The notes under the pieces: model-generated
What the model saw: only the letters and a program-made list of their open reading frames with translations
Database searches by the model: none
Told to the model about the DNA's origin: nothing
Made by a program: the position numbers and the translations under genes
NCBI GenBank assembly: GCA_034336665.1
Contig: JAPFBE010000002.1
Coordinates: 74,961,405 to 75,025,404 of the forward strand
DNA length: 64,000 bases
Direction of reading: 5' to 3'
From: Luscinia megarhynchos
Taxonomy: Eukaryota; Chordata; Aves; Passeriformes; Turdidae
Shown here: positions 13,201 through 28,040 of the stretch, one piece after another
How positions within the stretch are numbered: position 1 is the first letter of the stretch
Layout of the letters: each line of letters starts with the position of its first letter

Positions 13201-16200
13201 TGTAATCTCAGATGTTACCACTTTTGAGACAACTTTAGATGAAACACTAAACAAATCTCAAAAAATTATCCATTCATTTTACTTTCTTCAGGTTACACTT
13301 TTTTCTCAGCAAAGCAAATTAGAAGGTATGTGGTCATATTTTGACAGGAGGAAATTAGATTAATAGAGCAATATAAAGAAAAGATTTCACTTCAGTAACT
13401 AGAGGTGTATCAATATGAGGATTTGAGACTACTGAACAACTGAAAGGAGAATTAAATGGTGCACAAAGCTAAACATGGTTACACTGAGTATATCAAAATA
13501 TATCTGGTATATCTGAGAGGTGAAAAATGATGGAAAAATATAAATTTAAGGTAGGCAGATTGAAAGAGACATTTAATTTCTTTTAATTGCTTTTCATTAA
13601 GAAAGTAGTTGTAGGTTAATGTTTTAGGTGAACGCTGCCAAATTGTTCCTCTTTGACTGAAACATGAATGATCCATGAACACCAGATATTATTGGTTTTT
13701 AGGTAGCCAAAGATATTAATTTTTATTTCTTTGAGTAGGTTAGAGAGCTGCTGTCTAAATATGCATTTTAAGTAGGAACAATGGAATTATTAACAGTTTT
13801 CATGACATTTCAGTCACTCTACTTATTTTCTTCCTTTGACACTTCTCTGTTTGTGGTATCTGGGATTAAGATGGCAGGCAGCTCAAAATATGAATTTCTT
13901 AAAAATTTAAAAGATATTTTCACACAATTTTATTTAAGGCAGATTTATTACTGAATGAACTGGAATTTCTACTTCTTTTCAACTCCATTACTGTCACAAT
14001 CATCTTCTTGACTGTAATCTACCTAGCATGGCAAATACTAATTCCCATCTCCCCAACATGGCAAAAATTTCCCCCTCCTTCCCCTGTTTCCTTCAGGGAG
14101 ATAGCTGGATTATTTGAAATTATTATATACATATATGTGGATGATCATAAAATGCTGTCACTTCATCCCCATGACCTTGTGATTCAAAATACTAGAGAGC
14201 AATGAAGTGGCTATAAAAATGAGCCATCAGCAAAATGTTATTTAAATAACTTTTCCCAAATTAAATCACTGAAAGGTGAGGCAGAAGTAAACATAGGCAT
14301 GAAAAAAAAATCATTCTATATATGAATAATATAAAAACTATATATTTATAGAATATATTAATGAACTCAAACCTGCAGTCATGATTTAATTGATCAACGT
14401 GTTGATTTTATTTTAATAACAATTTGAAAATTTAATTGAAATTTGAAAATGTAACCCAAAATATTTTCACATACTCATATGCATAATTCTAAGACCTCTC
14501 AATGGAAAGTTAGTTTTTGTTAGCTTATGAGGTCATTTATACAATTTTGGTTATGTCAGAGCTTTTTCAAGGAATCTTGATTCCAGACCATTGCAAAGCT
14601 TATTACCCCACTTTGTCTGATTACATGATTCTATCTTGTGCTCTGGATTTTATTAGCTAGTGTCAAGCACATTTGAAAAAAAAGTATGAAAATAATAAAT
14701 ATGTTTTGTCTTTGAGCCTTACAATAGAGAAAATAGTTAGAGCCAGTAGCATCTCCCCTAGATTTTAGGAGAATGGTATTACCCTGCCTTTCTCCGAGAG
14801 ATTGCTGGTTACCTTCTGTCAGTGAGCAACTGTCTCACTGCAAAGCAGGAGCACGATCTCTTTTGTCTGTGATCAAGGCAATTATTTCTTAGAAAGTGGA
14901 ATTTCTTCACAATGACTATGTACAAGAGCAAACGCAGAAACCAAAGATGTAAGTAAATTATAGTTTTTTTTAATATTCTTACATTGGAGGGAAAATAAAT
15001 CTCCAGTTTCATAGAAAACCATGTTTTACTTTACCCTGCTTTGCTTGAATTATACCAGGAAAGCAGAAACAGTATTCCATGCCAATTATCCCACTGTTTC
15101 TCTGTATTAGGTGCATGAAAGAGCTTCAAAATAAAAAAAAAAAAAAAAGCTCACTTGTTACTATGGAAACCCTCAGAAAGTGATTGCTTGATGGCATCAA
15201 CAAAGAAACAAAGATCAAATATAAGTTTAGTTCAGAAGAACATTCTTTATTCATCTTTAATGAGTGGCTAGCTGTAACCTTTGATTTGATGAGGCTGACA
15301 TGCTTTCCCCTGGTGGACTTTTTTGTGTAGCTTGCATTAAGAAGCCAGTGATAGCAGAACACTAAGGGCAGTCATTTTATTTTCCTACATCACAACTTTC
15401 AGAATTAGCTAGTTTGGTAGCAGGGGGGGAAAGAGAAGCTTGCATGTGTCTCTGCTGTGCATTTACAATGCTCCAGCCCTGAAAATTCACTGGCTTCTAA
15501 ATGCATGACTTCCCAGTCAAGCACCTCTTTGACTTTCTAAATTGCTATGGCATCAGATGTGGGAATTTCAGTGTCAATATTGCCTCCTCTGGAAGCTTAT
15601 GGAACAGGTGACTGAGGCAAGTGAAAATGTGCTGTGGGTCAGGTCATGAAGTATTTGTTGCTCTGAGAAAATCTAGTAAAAGGCCAAGTTGTGAATGGAG
15701 AGCATGCTAGAAGCTGTGAAAAAAAAAAGACATTCCTCTAAGAAAAATGCCATATACACTCTGTGTTTTCGGGGAGAGGGCAAGAGGGGAGGAATATCAA
15801 TTCAAAACCAGATAAGTTTGGACTTCAGAGGGATATATACAGCTATATCACTGACCTCAGTTTCTGGTCCTTGTAGATTAATCAGTATAGATATCCTTCA
15901 GTTTGTCTTGCTCAAAAGAAATTGATGTGCTGAATGTAGAAAGTTTGGCAGGACAGATCTCTGCTAAAATCTCTGCAACAGAAATCAATCATCTGCATCA
16001 CATTCAACAAAATTAATTTTCATAAATTTTGTTCCCATAGCAGCAATGAAAGAAAATTATTTATATACAGGCAAATTATAATTAATCTAGCTCTTTTTAG
16101 CATATTAATTACTGTCACCATTATTATGTAAACCAGGAGCTCTTTCTATAACCAGCTGCATTCTTGCAATCTTTCCTGTCCAAGCCTGGTTATAGTGTAC

Positions 16201-17519
16201 AATAAAAAAAATTGTGCTGGGGTAGATGAGTTTTGTGGGGTCTTTGTTGCAAGGATACAGTAATTCATTAAAATGGTACAAGATGCTTCTAAGAATGCTT
16301 TTTGGAAGAGAACCTGGCTTTCAACCCTGCTGACCCCAAGGGAAATCTGTGATTTGTCCAGAGGCAAAAAAAACCCCAATGAAACATGATCAGAATTCAC
16401 ACTGTAATTATGAGGGTGGAGGTTGCAATGTTTTCTGGTTTAAAGCTATCTTTAATTTTAAGATCCAAATCTAGAAAATATCTCAATATTGCATACATAT
16501 GATACAAATTACATATATAGGCATATATATTATACATATATAATATGCACAAATGTACTGTATACACAGATGCTTCATTAATACTTAGCTAATTAGTAAC
16601 TACAAAACCCCTAAGAAACAAAAAAGTTTGAGTAATTTTGATAATGCTCCTGTTTATATCATTCAAAGGCTCTTTGAAGGATAGATTTCATCTAAGCAAT
16701 TTTTATTCTGAAATATAAGGGATTATGGTAGCAGCTGCATTAAACAACAGGCAGGTACTATATTTTCTGTGCATTCCTGGTGCCTCTTAATAAGACATAA
16801 GAAAAGATGTTGAATATATAATTTCCAGCATATATGGGGTGAACCTTGGGATCTATATCTCCTCATTTCCTCTCGCTACCCCACTTGAACTTGTGGCATA
16901 AAATGAAAGTGAACTTTGTGCTTTTTCCTGTTCACTGAAATTTTGCTTCTGGATTTCTGCTCCTTAGAGCATTATAAACATTTCTTTCCAACATCATATT
17001 TAAAAATGTTAAAAAGGTATAAATGCATTCTGTACTTGATTCTAAAGCACATCAGATTAGAGAGAAGGACAGAAAATGTAGAGACATGATGGCATTTTTC
17101 TAATGCAAAATAGAAGTAATCTCCATATCCAATTTCTGTCTCAGGTACAAAACTGCTGCTAAAGCAATACATGCAAAAAAATGTGTTTACCTACCTGTCT
17201 GTAAGAATGAGATGAAGGTTTTCCATACATATTTTCAGCTACAATGTCATTCATAAATCTTCTAAGTTCTAAGCTAATCTTAATGGTTTTTTTTCATTGC
17301 AAATTTGATTCAGATTTTAGTAAAGTGACCCTTATATTAAATACTTAGAATATTTTATTTATTCCATAAACATTTTAATTTATGAGAAAAAAAAATTAAC
17401 TATCACAACTGATTGCAAAACTTGCCTCACTAAATAAACAAAATTCAGATTAAGGCTACTTCTGTATAACTGTGTGTCTATCTACATACACATTTTCCAT
17501 GCATACATTTGTCTGCACA
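4209..17519. other. AT-rich intronic sequence, no gene seen
   Basis: I see no exon, RNA gene or clear transposon over these 13 kb. Short AT-rich duplications occur, for example the GATATTTCA units near 7757..7792 and the AATTTGAAAA units near 14420..14450. A run of 16 A lies at 15133..15148, and TATA-rich sequence around 16497..16545. The open frames, such as 6862..7182 (106 codons) and 13052..13363 (103 codons), have no recognisable domain and are treated as chance. Confidence 0.55.
12905..12945. repeat. Two adjacent short inverted repeats
   Basis: At 12905..12926, AGACCACAGA pairs with TCTGTGGTCT around a two-base loop. Immediately downstream, at 12930..12945, TCAGAT pairs with ATCTGA around a short loop. 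The two stems share the CACAGATCT core. Together they could form a tandem hairpin or a cruciform. No function is implied; the stems are too short to look like a microRNA precursor. Confidence 0.6.
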
Positions 17520-18300
17520 ACCAGATGGCAGGATGCTTGATCCTTCAGGATGGTTGATTCAGGATGTTATCTAGAGTGATAGGCTGGTTTCTCTTTTCGT
17601 GGCATGGACATAATGACTGAGTGAGGGGAAACCATTGGAACCAATGCAGTCTTGTCACTGGGCCCTGGTAAATGTGTGGTGGTAGAGCTTTTCTGGAATA
17701 AAAGGTTGGAATCTTAGACTGTCCTGTTTTGGGGCAGCTGGGGAGGATGGTCAGGAAAAGTATTGCAGTAGGCTGCAGGGCACATGTGGGTTTTCTGCAT
17801 GGAGAGGCAGCCATCCAGACACACCTTCTGGAGATGCCATCCCTCCAGGATTCCTCTCACAAAATCAGCAGCAGACATTCCATTTCTCAATACAATCTTT
17901 CTTGTAGCCTTCACAGGAAGGCTATTACAGGAATCAAGGAAGGCCACTAGCCCTGAAGAAAATAATATTGACAAAAACCTGCTTACCTATAAAGCAACTT
18001 TAAGAAATTCTCATTACTCTTATTTATTGGTGGTTTGTCTAGCTTGACAAGATAAATCACCACAACCTCCTGAAGGGCTGTGCATGAAAAGATGATCCTT
18101 AATATTTCTTTGGTCTAAAAATTTGGTCTGTAAATTTGACTCAGAAGAAATGTAAGGGGAGAAAAAGAGAGTAGTGGCTAGTGTGGCAGGCAGATGTGTT
18201 TTGGGGAAAGTGTGCAGCAACCCAGGAGGAGATGACAGAGTTCTTCCAGAGAGATGCCAGTGTGCCAGAGTGCTGAACTGGGGATTGGGAAGGTAAAGCA
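17520..18300. other. Unclassified GC-richer block
   Basis: This block is visibly richer in G and C than its surroundings and carries several overlapping open frames on both strands (17545..17814 -, 17714..17974 -, 17784..18047 +, 18020..18301 -). None shows a domain I recognise, and no frame stays open throughout. It lacks CR1 or LTR termini that I can identify. It may be an old, unrecognised repeat or a decayed retrocopy. Confidence 0.3.
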
Positions 18301-21300
18301 AGTATGGAAAAATTAAGGTGAAAAAAATAAAACTTATCTCTTGCTTTCATCAGCTTCTTGTTTTCAGTGTATGATGGGACCTGTCACATATGTCAGCAAT
18401 GACAGTCAGAGCACAATGACAGCTGAGGCAAAGATCAGTTACTTTTGAATACTGGGAACCATTGATAAAGACAAGAGTTATTATAAGTGCAGCCACAGAT
18501 ACTGTCGCTTTCTGAGGTGTTAACTTTCCAAGCTAAATTCCCAAACTTGTCCGTGACAATATGAGGAATCCTATCAACATCAAATGTCCCTGAAATTGTG
18601 GTCCAAATGCATAAATGACTTCTGCCATGGCTTCAGGACCAAGTAATGTCACAGGTGCTACCTGATGTATGCTTTTGAAGAATCCTTGTCTTGCTGAAGA
18701 AAGAATTTTGTACATACTGATAAAGATGAGAAATTCTGTGAAATTCCAGTTTGAAAGAGTATTTTGTCCTATCTGAATTCTTTGGTCTATTGCATTGCCC
18801 AATATATTTTCTTTCATTGATAAGGTCCCTCTTGAAATCTTTTTATCATGGATTTACTGTTCTTATCTTCTTTGTCCCCCTTACACATAGAATAATCACT
18901 TTCAGGCTTAAAAATCTGAGTTGACATCTGTTGAGTCATGTTATATTACAGTTTGATCAGCCCATGATTACTTCCATCTTCTTTTTGCCTCTTAGGGCAA
19001 TAAAGAGTCCCCAGTACTGAGGCTGTTGCTGCTCAAAGAAAACAGCAGCCTTTAATATAGAGTGTACTAGTAGGTAAAGTGACTGGAAAACCAAACCTCA
19101 TTGGGGAAAACAAGTGCAGTTACTGACCCAGATACATATAAGAAAACTCTGCTTCTTTCCTTAAAACATCAGAGACCTAGACAACAAGGGAATATCTCTT
19201 CAGCATGGTATCAAGACAGCTTTCTTCATGTAAAGCTATCCTGGAATAGCCCCAGGATGTTCCTGCTGCTGCATACCTTTTGAGGAAGTAAATTTCAACG
19301 CAATTAAGTGTATCAGGAACAAAGCTGGACAAGAAGAAACACATGATCTGCAGGAATACAAATATCTTTGAATATTCACATCACATGGATAAAATCTTTG
19401 TACAAATAAATAGTACAATTGTGACTCAATAAGTCAGGGGCTTTGGAGTTAGAATAATACTTCTTGTAGCTTTGAAGGGAGCTCATGGTGAGCTGAGAGG
19501 TTGGCTTATTTGAAATTATTCATGCTCATTATTCATATGTTACTAAGCAGTGAAACAGAAGACATGTGGTCCTGACTGAAACATGTTGTGTAAATTAGCT
19601 AAATTTTTTTCTTTGACACTTTTTCAAGTAGCTGTGTAGACATCTAAAGCAGACTTTTTCTGCTTCTAGACAGTACAAATAAATCAAAAATATTGAAAGA
19701 GAACTGCTTCTAAATGCACCTTTTGAGAGATTAGTAGTTTGACCGAGCTCAACACACACAGCTTACATGATGCTTCCAACTGCTTGGCAGGAGTCTGCCT
19801 CAGGAAGGAGAGAGTAAATTTTTGCCCCTGTAGAGGACATGCTGAAAGTGTGGAGGAAACCTTTAAAAATCAAAAGCTTACTATCTATCTTGAAAAGGAG
19901 AGAGAAAGGAATAAACAGTGTAGGCACAGATTCAGAAGTGACTTTAAAAGGATTGTCTGGGAGCAAAAGTCAGAACACCTGAAATGCAAGTGGAGAACAT
20001 AACGAAGAAATTCAGCCAGCCACTTCAGTTTTATGGAGGAGGAATCTGGGGCAGTAAAAAAGCTTAATAATAGCTTTGACTTAATGGAAAGATTACTGTA
20101 TAAATGTTTGAAGGGATTTCTTTCTTTTGCATAGTTTAGTAGAATAGTGGACAATATAGAACAATTCAACAAAAAGGAAAAATTGGAAAGCTAGGGACAT
20201 CTCATAGAAATGCATCTGCTATTATTAAGGATCATAAAAAGATGATTATTAAAAAGAATGAACACATGCAAATAATGTAATTTGGCTTATGTGATTTGAA
20301 GTGCATTAGGGAAATTAACAATTAATGTGCCACACCATTGCATGTTTATGTTTAAAAGGTCATTGAAAACTAAGAAGGTATCAGAAATATAAGTGTATTA
20401 CTGGTTTTCATGCATACAGAATAGTCCAGCCTGCACAGGCTGGGAACCAATGCTGCTATGTTCATCAACAACACAATTTCTCACGAGAGAAGCAGTACTT
20501 ACTGTGTGTTTTTTGGTCTTCTATGAGTAATCAAATTTTAAAATTTCTATGACTGCACTCCAGTAAAGACCAGACATCTGGGAGAACCAATAAAAACTTT
20601 TAAATACTGAACTCTATTAAAATAAGGATCATTCGGTAGAAGATAATCACAGTCTGAAGTAATCTATATGGAAAGACAATTCTGATTGTTAACTTGAGCA
20701 AACAGAAGTCTGGTTGTTAGAATCTAAATTTATATTACTGCAGGATGATTTATGATATAAATTTTCTGAGTGTAATCAGTCATAAAATACTAAAGGAATT
20801 TGCAATTTCTCCTCTCCATCACTTAGATTTTGAATACAGATTGCTCATCTATTTTCTAAAGTCTCTTTTAAAGAAGTACTATCAACCTGATTGCAGAGTA
20901 CTTATTCAAATGCTAGTTTGTTTGCAAGTTAAAGAGTTTTATTGTCAGAAAATGTCTAAAACCTACAAAACTCTGGAAATTTCAAAGGAACTACAGCCCT
21001 TCCTCTATTAAGAGCTATATATACTACTGTGGCATTCCCACCTACCTGCCTACTCAGAAAAAGGGGAAAAATCCTTGAGAGGTTCAGAACATAGAGAATC
21101 TGTTCTTGTAAAGGAAAATCTGCTGTTTGCTTATTTTCATATAATGTTCTGATTTTTTATAAAAAACAAAGGACTTTCATGACTGTGTATGTTTGTTTTC
21201 ATAGCTGAGCCATTTTTTTCATATTGCATTTAATTTACTTTTCTCTGGGAGCAGCACAGGAAAGTAAGCCTCCATCTGACCTCCAGTACAGGTGCTAACA

Positions 21301-22602
21301 TCAGACAAAACCTGTGTCTCTGCCTCCTTTCATAATCAAAACTATTGACAGGACGAAAATCCCAATCCTTCTGAGAGACTCAACCATTTTTCTTTAAATA
21401 AATGACTGAAAGTTTTAATAGTAATTAAATACAAAAAATGGAAAAAAACAAAGAACTTCATATTTCAGGGACATACCTCCAGCTCTGACCAATCATAAGA
21501 CCAAGGACAGTACATGTCTAGTGACACCTGGAGAAAGAAAAGAACCATAAAGTTTTAATAAACATCTTTCTAGTACCTCAAAATATCACCCAAAATCTGA
21601 TAAATCATTAAAGGCATATTTACTGTTTGTGAAGAATCAGCCAAGACCTAAATGATGTATAAAGTCCATCCTTTTTTAGCAGTTATATATCTGTAATTCT
21701 TTGACAGTAAAATCCAGATACATTTCTGGAGGCTATTTTTGAAACATTCCTCCTCCTTCCTCCATGCACTTCCCCAAAGGGACAGAGATCTCAGATACAT
21801 TAAAATGACATTACAATGAAGACTGTGAGCACAAAAGACCAATATTTAGCCTCTAGCTCCCATCTAAGCATTTCAAGTTGCATTTTTACTTTTGGAAAGT
21901 TTATATTTTTGGCCATAAATTTCTATTTTTCTCTGTGCCAGATAATTGCTTCTTTTTAATGTTTTCAATTATTAGTTTGTTAAACATTCTGAAAAATAGG
22001 CCACATTGTCAGTTTCTGTCATAGATTATGGTCACAGATTTTTCTGTCCCTATCTGTAACTAAGATAACATCTCTTCCACATTGTCCTTTCCAGAAGATG
22101 GCAGCGATCTCTAGAACCTATTTTAATTTCCCACAAAATAAAGTTTGCCAAGGGCTAATTTTCAAAATAAATAGAGAAATAAGGAATACATGTTGTATTT
22201 TAGGCCTTTGTTTGACCCTAGTGAGCTAGAAACTGCCTCAGAAAATCATCCAAATGTAATTCTTCAAATACAACACCCATTGTTCTCCAAATTGCTGGTA
22301 TCTATCTTATTAATAGTGACTGAAGACAATTCTATTGCTGATTATGGTTTACCTCCAGGTCTGTCATAAAGCTTGATCTGAGAATGACATTCTAGCCTTC
22401 GTTTTATGCTTGCATTCAGATACTATTTACTTAGGACTCACTGAAGATATAGCACAGCTATTTACAACTCTTTGATTTTGCTATATTTTTATTGTGTAAC
22501 TGCAGGGCAACATGTGCTATCAGCACTAAACTGAAAACTAATGCCAGAGAGTTTCAAAAATCAGCAGTCTTTTTTATTATTTTTAAAATTATATTTCAAT
22601 TT
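18301..22602. other. Intronic sequence, no gene seen
   Basis: I find no exon or recognisable repeat here. The minus-strand frame 18533..18817 (94 codons) has no family resemblance that I can name. AT content is high throughout. Confidence 0.55.
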
Positions 22603-22736
22603 TCATGGAATCATAAAATGGTTTGGGTTGGGCAGAACCTTTATGATCGTCTGGTTCCGAACCTTCCTACCACAGGCAGGGACATCTTCCACTAGACAAA
22701 GTTGCTCAGAGCCCCATCCAACCTGGTCTTGAAGGG
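22603..22736 (-). mobile_element. CR1 LINE 3'-end fragment
   Basis: The sequence runs TCATGGAATCATAAAATGG, TTTGGGTTGG, then ACCTTCCTACCACAGGCAGG, CTTCCACTAGACAAAGTTGC and GCCCCATCCAACCTGG. This is the reverse complement of the last ~130 bp of a typical avian CR1, with the 3' repeat at the low-coordinate end. It is strongly 5'-truncated at about 22736, which is characteristic of CR1 retroposition. It is clearly better preserved than the copy at 4073. Confidence 0.93.
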
Positions 22737-25700
22737 AAAATGTTATTTTTAAAGATGCAGATTACAATTAAAAAAAATAATCTGATAAAGAGTGGTAGAG
22801 TGGCAGGCTAAGGTAGGTACTGTCCTGCTTGCCCTCAGTTGCTGAACTAAAAACCAAAGAAAATCTGAGTGGCTTCATACTGGCCACTTGTAGAATAGGA
22901 TGTCTGACCTGATATATAGAAATATAAGTTATGATTTCATTTCAGATACATGATTTGATGAGACTTTCCACTTGGTATAATTTTATATTTTCAATTTAAG
23001 GTATTTGTTAAGGATTAAGCCTTACAAAGATGAACTCATGCTGGTATGGATCTAGTTTTTACACACTTTTCCTAACACTAACACTTCTTAAATTAAATTT
23101 TTTTCAATCATTAAGACATGTTTGTCTACAAATCACTTTCATGAGAGCAGAAAATCTGTTGAGCTTTTCGCATTGTCCTTATGTGCTTGGTACTCCAAGA
23201 TCAGCTTCTTAGAAAGAAATTCTGCAGTACCACAGTCCCCAGTAATGTATATTTTAATATATATAAGTAGTCTGGGATGTACCACACAGGCTGCATTGCT
23301 CGACAGTGATCAGCCAATAGGTTTTCCACAAGTAGGAAGTAAAGCATTTTTCTGAACTAGGTTCATTAGCAAGTAGCCAGAGGCAGGCAATGAGTAGATA
23401 AAATGCAGCTACCCATGCCTTCTCTAACAGTTTGAGAGCAATCATGAAAAGATTTGAATTTTTTTAATACAGTCTCAGATAAAAACATTTCTGAGCATCT
23501 CTGCAGAAATTATTGTATATGTCAGAGATATTTTGAGTGAATTTTTAGCAAATCTTGACTGTCACACAGAAGCTGTTAACACTGCTGTTCAAAATGAGCC
23601 TCTTAGGGTTCCTTTTCATGTCTGCAAAAAGAAAATATTTTGATGCTCTTCGCACATATTTTGTTCATACCTATGAAAGAACCCCAAAAAAGTGGAAAAT
23701 TAATTATTTCTATTTTACATAGTATTAACATATGTGGTTTTATGAAGTATGTCCTATATGTAAGAATAATCCCTTCTGCTATTAATAGAAATCTCTTTTT
23801 GTCCAGACTGATATTGCTCTAGCAATGCTAGGAAAATTTTGAAGGTAAACAGAAATCCATTTATATTTCATTTTTATTCGATGTGTTTTAAGCAGGATAT
23901 ATTAAGAAATATTAGAAGGACAATATCTCATGAAATTGGATGGATCTGCCCATAAATGTGGCTTGAATTTCCCTACTGCAAATATTTGTACAGTCATTGT
24001 GAAATCTGATTTTATTCTTCCTCTTCCTAAAAATACATGTGCATGTACACATTTTTCTTTACCTTTTCCTGAATATGTATACACATTTTTACATTAATTA
24101 AGACTGCTTATTATACATAATTCAGTTTCAAAATATTTGAAAGCACCACATAAAATATGCTATTAATTATGTTGGAGAAAATGTTTACATTTAAACTTAA
24201 AACCTGCTTCCACAGTATTTACTGTATGTATTCAAACAAAAGAGATCTGCTACAGAATTATCTACATTTTTCTAACTGTTTAGATAGTGTCAACAGATCC
24301 CATTAGCTCAAAGAGGCATCCTGAAGCATGTAAAGTTCTAGTAAAAGAATTTGTTTGCTAAAGCAGTTGTAGGTATATAAACAGAAATGTAGACCTATGC
24401 TGGGGGGAAGAAAAAACCATACATATTATATGCCCTTATTTAATGAAAAAAAAAGTTATTATTTGAATAGTCAGGTTACATATAAGTTATGTGAATTAAA
24501 GCCATGGCTGTCTGCAGAACCTGGAACATGTTTCAGAGACCAGAATAGTGAAATGTTCAGTGAACATTTTCCAACTAACCCCTGCTTTAAAGTTCGTTCA
24601 ACAATTGGGCTTTTGCCAGCATTTTTTGCCTCCAAGCATCTCCTCCAAGCATTCTTTTTGTTTTATTGATTATGAAATCTTTGGTCATGCAATACTGAAA
24701 TCAATGGCAACCTTCACATTGACTGACATGGCATTGTATCAAGGCTTTATTGCTACGAAAAGTGTGACAATTATGTTGTCCTTCATTCTGCAGCCACAGA
24801 AAACAGCCACATAACGTGCCCTAGGAGCCTTTCCTCTGGGTTTTAACTCCAATTTGAGAGAATGTCTTACAAGTGAATTCTTTTCTTTCTCTGTCTTCAG
24901 CCCCGCTTTGTTGGAGCATCTGTTGAAACTGCCATTAAAGTGTCCAATCTACCACAATTGTCTGTAGCTTTTAGCTGAGAAAAATTAATACAAACACAAA
25001 GCCATTGAAGTTTGGAGATATCAGAAAAGTAAATGTTGCACCATCAAAATATACTTTAGTCTTGCAAAGAACCTCATTTTCCTACCTGTGACTTTTTAAA
25101 GTGCAGGTCTACTTTGTATGTAAAGAATCTTCCAGCTTATTATTGTTCATATATGTTTGTATAGAAACACATTGAACCAGAATTTAAACTCATTGCTGAA
25201 GTAATTTCTCCACAGACTCTTGGTTAGCTAAGCACATTGTCTCACCCAACCCCATACTCAAGTCCTCCTCAGTGGAGAGCAGAGTTTAGCAATGGATAAA
25301 AATGAGGATGTCACTGGAGTTCTTTCAATCAAATGTTTGGGATACTGGCAAAAAAGCAAATATGTCTTGCTCTCAAAAGCACACCTGGATCCTTTAATTT
25401 CGGCTTTGTAACTATCTTGTCATGCACAGCAGCACAAGAAAAGCTGCATTTATATAGTTTGCAGTCAACTGTAATTACAAAAGAGAAATATTGAATTAGT
25501 ATATTATGAGACAAAATATTTAGGCAATCCTTGGAAAATTATTTAGTCAGACCTTGAGAATGGACTCTATATGATATTGATGCTTTTTAACAGGCATAGG
25601 TTGTTGTTGGGCATTAATTGTATCTTCAGAGATCTGTCTGCCAGTTTGGTCTCTCTTCACCCAATAGAGGCAAAAGAAACTGCAAGACATTTTTGTATGT

Positions 25701-28040
25701 CTTGTATCAGACAGGCATTGAAAAATACCAGAAACACTTGCATATGTATTTTCAGTCTCTCATTTCTGAAAAACCACCAGCCAAATCAGTCTAAAATACA
25801 TTTAGTAAAGGAAAAAGAAATTTTGGGTTTTGTTTTTAATAATGACATATTTGGCTGTGCTTCAAGCAAATGCAAATTAAGCAGCCAATTTATAAACCCT
25901 GCCATAAGTGGGGTTTTTTAAGGGAAGCTATAATGCATTTGGAATACACTCACACTGCTCACTATTATATTATAAATTTTCTAAACATAAATTACACAGA
26001 AATATTAGGACATTAATGTAATTTAGCACTTCATATGACAGTGCATTAACATGATGCTCTGGGCTCTAGAAAATATGAGATAAGAAAAAAATGGTTTATG
26101 ACAGTTTGTGTCTGCTCTGAAGTTCAAAGGATTTTATATCATCCAATCAAGGTGAAAATTTTAAAAAAGAATATTTAATGGCCTTTTGATGGAGAGCTAA
26201 ATGGTACTAGTGATCCTTCCATTTAATGCTGTCATGACAGAATCAGTGTGATTGAAGGATTTGACCAATGATGAATGAAAGTTGTAGAAACTAGAGAAAT
26301 TCTTGTGATGTCCTTACTAACTAAAAATAAACACCAACAATGATAATAAAGCTCACTGAAAGGGTCTACAGAAAGGCACATGGTTGTAGGGTATGTAAGT
26401 AAAATATTGTCTGGTGCTGTGGTCTCTGAGTTTGGATATAAACTCTTAATAAAGCTCTTGATATAAACTCTTAATATAAACTCTTAATAAAAGTTCATGA
26501 TAGAACAAGATGATTAAAGACTAGGCTCAGAATCTCAGATGCCTCCCTTTCAATTACATCATTCACAACTTTTCTATAACTCCAGTAAGATATAGGGCAC
26601 ATATCTCAAATGTGCTTTTATTTTACTCTCTTAGTAACAACCTGTTTCTATTTATACTAGAAACCAACCATTTGTCACTTGAAAGCAACATTTTGTCCCT
26701 GACTACTTCAAAACAATCTTGCATAATTTAACGTCATTTGAACTTTTATGCATTAATTTGTTTCATAATCTGTCTTTTGCAATAAGGAAGTATTTATAAG
26801 GAAAAGGAGAGAATGGTGAAAAAGTGAGAAAATGGAGCTCAGTTCCATGCTGTACTGAAAGCATTGTGCTTTGTGGCCAGGAGCTTGCATTCTGGAGAAG
26901 TAACCGCTCCCTTCTTGACCCTAAAAATGAAGCTGAATTTAGTCTTGGAAAAAGAAACAGCATCCCATTTTTCCCTTGGAAGAAGATCACACACTTGAAG
27001 CTCTATCAATGTCCTTCCTGAGAGGATTTGAGATTAACCTACACAGAGTGTTGTTTTTTTGTAGGAAAAACAAAACAAAACAAAAACCAAATCACCCAAA
27101 ACTGGAACAGCACAAACTGACTTAATGAAAGAATGAAAGATTATAAATCTGTATTACTTCTGCTATGTTCCTTTTCATCATGCAGCTTTGTCTGCAAGGA
27201 TTCTCTATTGGAAATATAGCTCAAGCAGCTGGAAACTCAGCTGGTTGCAATGAACCCAGAAATACTAAAGATAGCTGTATCTCCCACATGTCTTTCATCA
27301 AATTTAATTAATTTCCCCAGTGGAACAGTTTGAAAGCTACGTCAGTAAGTCAGGTGATATTTGTGATATTTATAAGGCCTAAGAAAGCTGTACTCTGAAG
27401 GAATTTGTTAATTATGGACCATAACTTCATCAGGTTTTTTCTTGATGTGCAATCAACCTGCTATTTGTCATGCCCCTAATTTTATGGCGTGTTAGGCTGG
27501 TACATAGTTTTAAATAATGTGTGTCCAATTAATGTTCCTTGATTTCATCAACACACATACTCCTTCTGTCACCTTTCCTTTTTTAGGAGTGCAACAATAT
27601 TGTTCAGGTTTGGTACATAACAAGCTTTTTTATTTTTCTTTGGCACGCAAATTCTTGCCTTATCTTGCACTGACAAAGTCCTTAAATAAAAATTGGGTCT
27701 GCAGTTCCATAACAAAAGACCAACCAAGAATACAAGCCAGTCAGACCTGTTTCATTTCCACAACTGTAGAAATTTATTTGTCACAAAGATTGTTAGTTTG
27801 ATCATTGATTCATTCTAGTCAGGAAAGCAAAGAGTAGAAGACACTAATAAGCTTGAGATGTTCCTCTGTGGAAGAGCAATTAGGTGATGCATGTTTTACT
27901 CAAAACTACACACAATGTGGCTTCAGCCAGATCCCACCTATGCTCACGTGCACTGAAGAAATATGTTTGTTCAAAAATTTTAAATTCCTTTAAAAATTAG
28001 TAAGCATGAAATCTCTACAGCTTATTGTGGGCATACCCTG
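22737..28040. other. AT-rich intronic sequence, no gene seen
   Basis: I see no exon or transposon other than the simple tandem repeat at 26435..26492. The 25571..25921 plus frame (116 codons) has no recognisable domain and is treated as chance. Confidence 0.55.
26435..26492. repeat. Short tandem repeat of a TATAAACTCTTAA unit
   Basis: The unit GATATAAACTCTTAATAAAG is followed directly by two partial copies (TATAAACTCTTAA and TATAAACTCTTAATAAAAG). This gives about three imperfect tandem units, consistent with replication slippage. No gene overlaps it. Confidence 0.8.
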
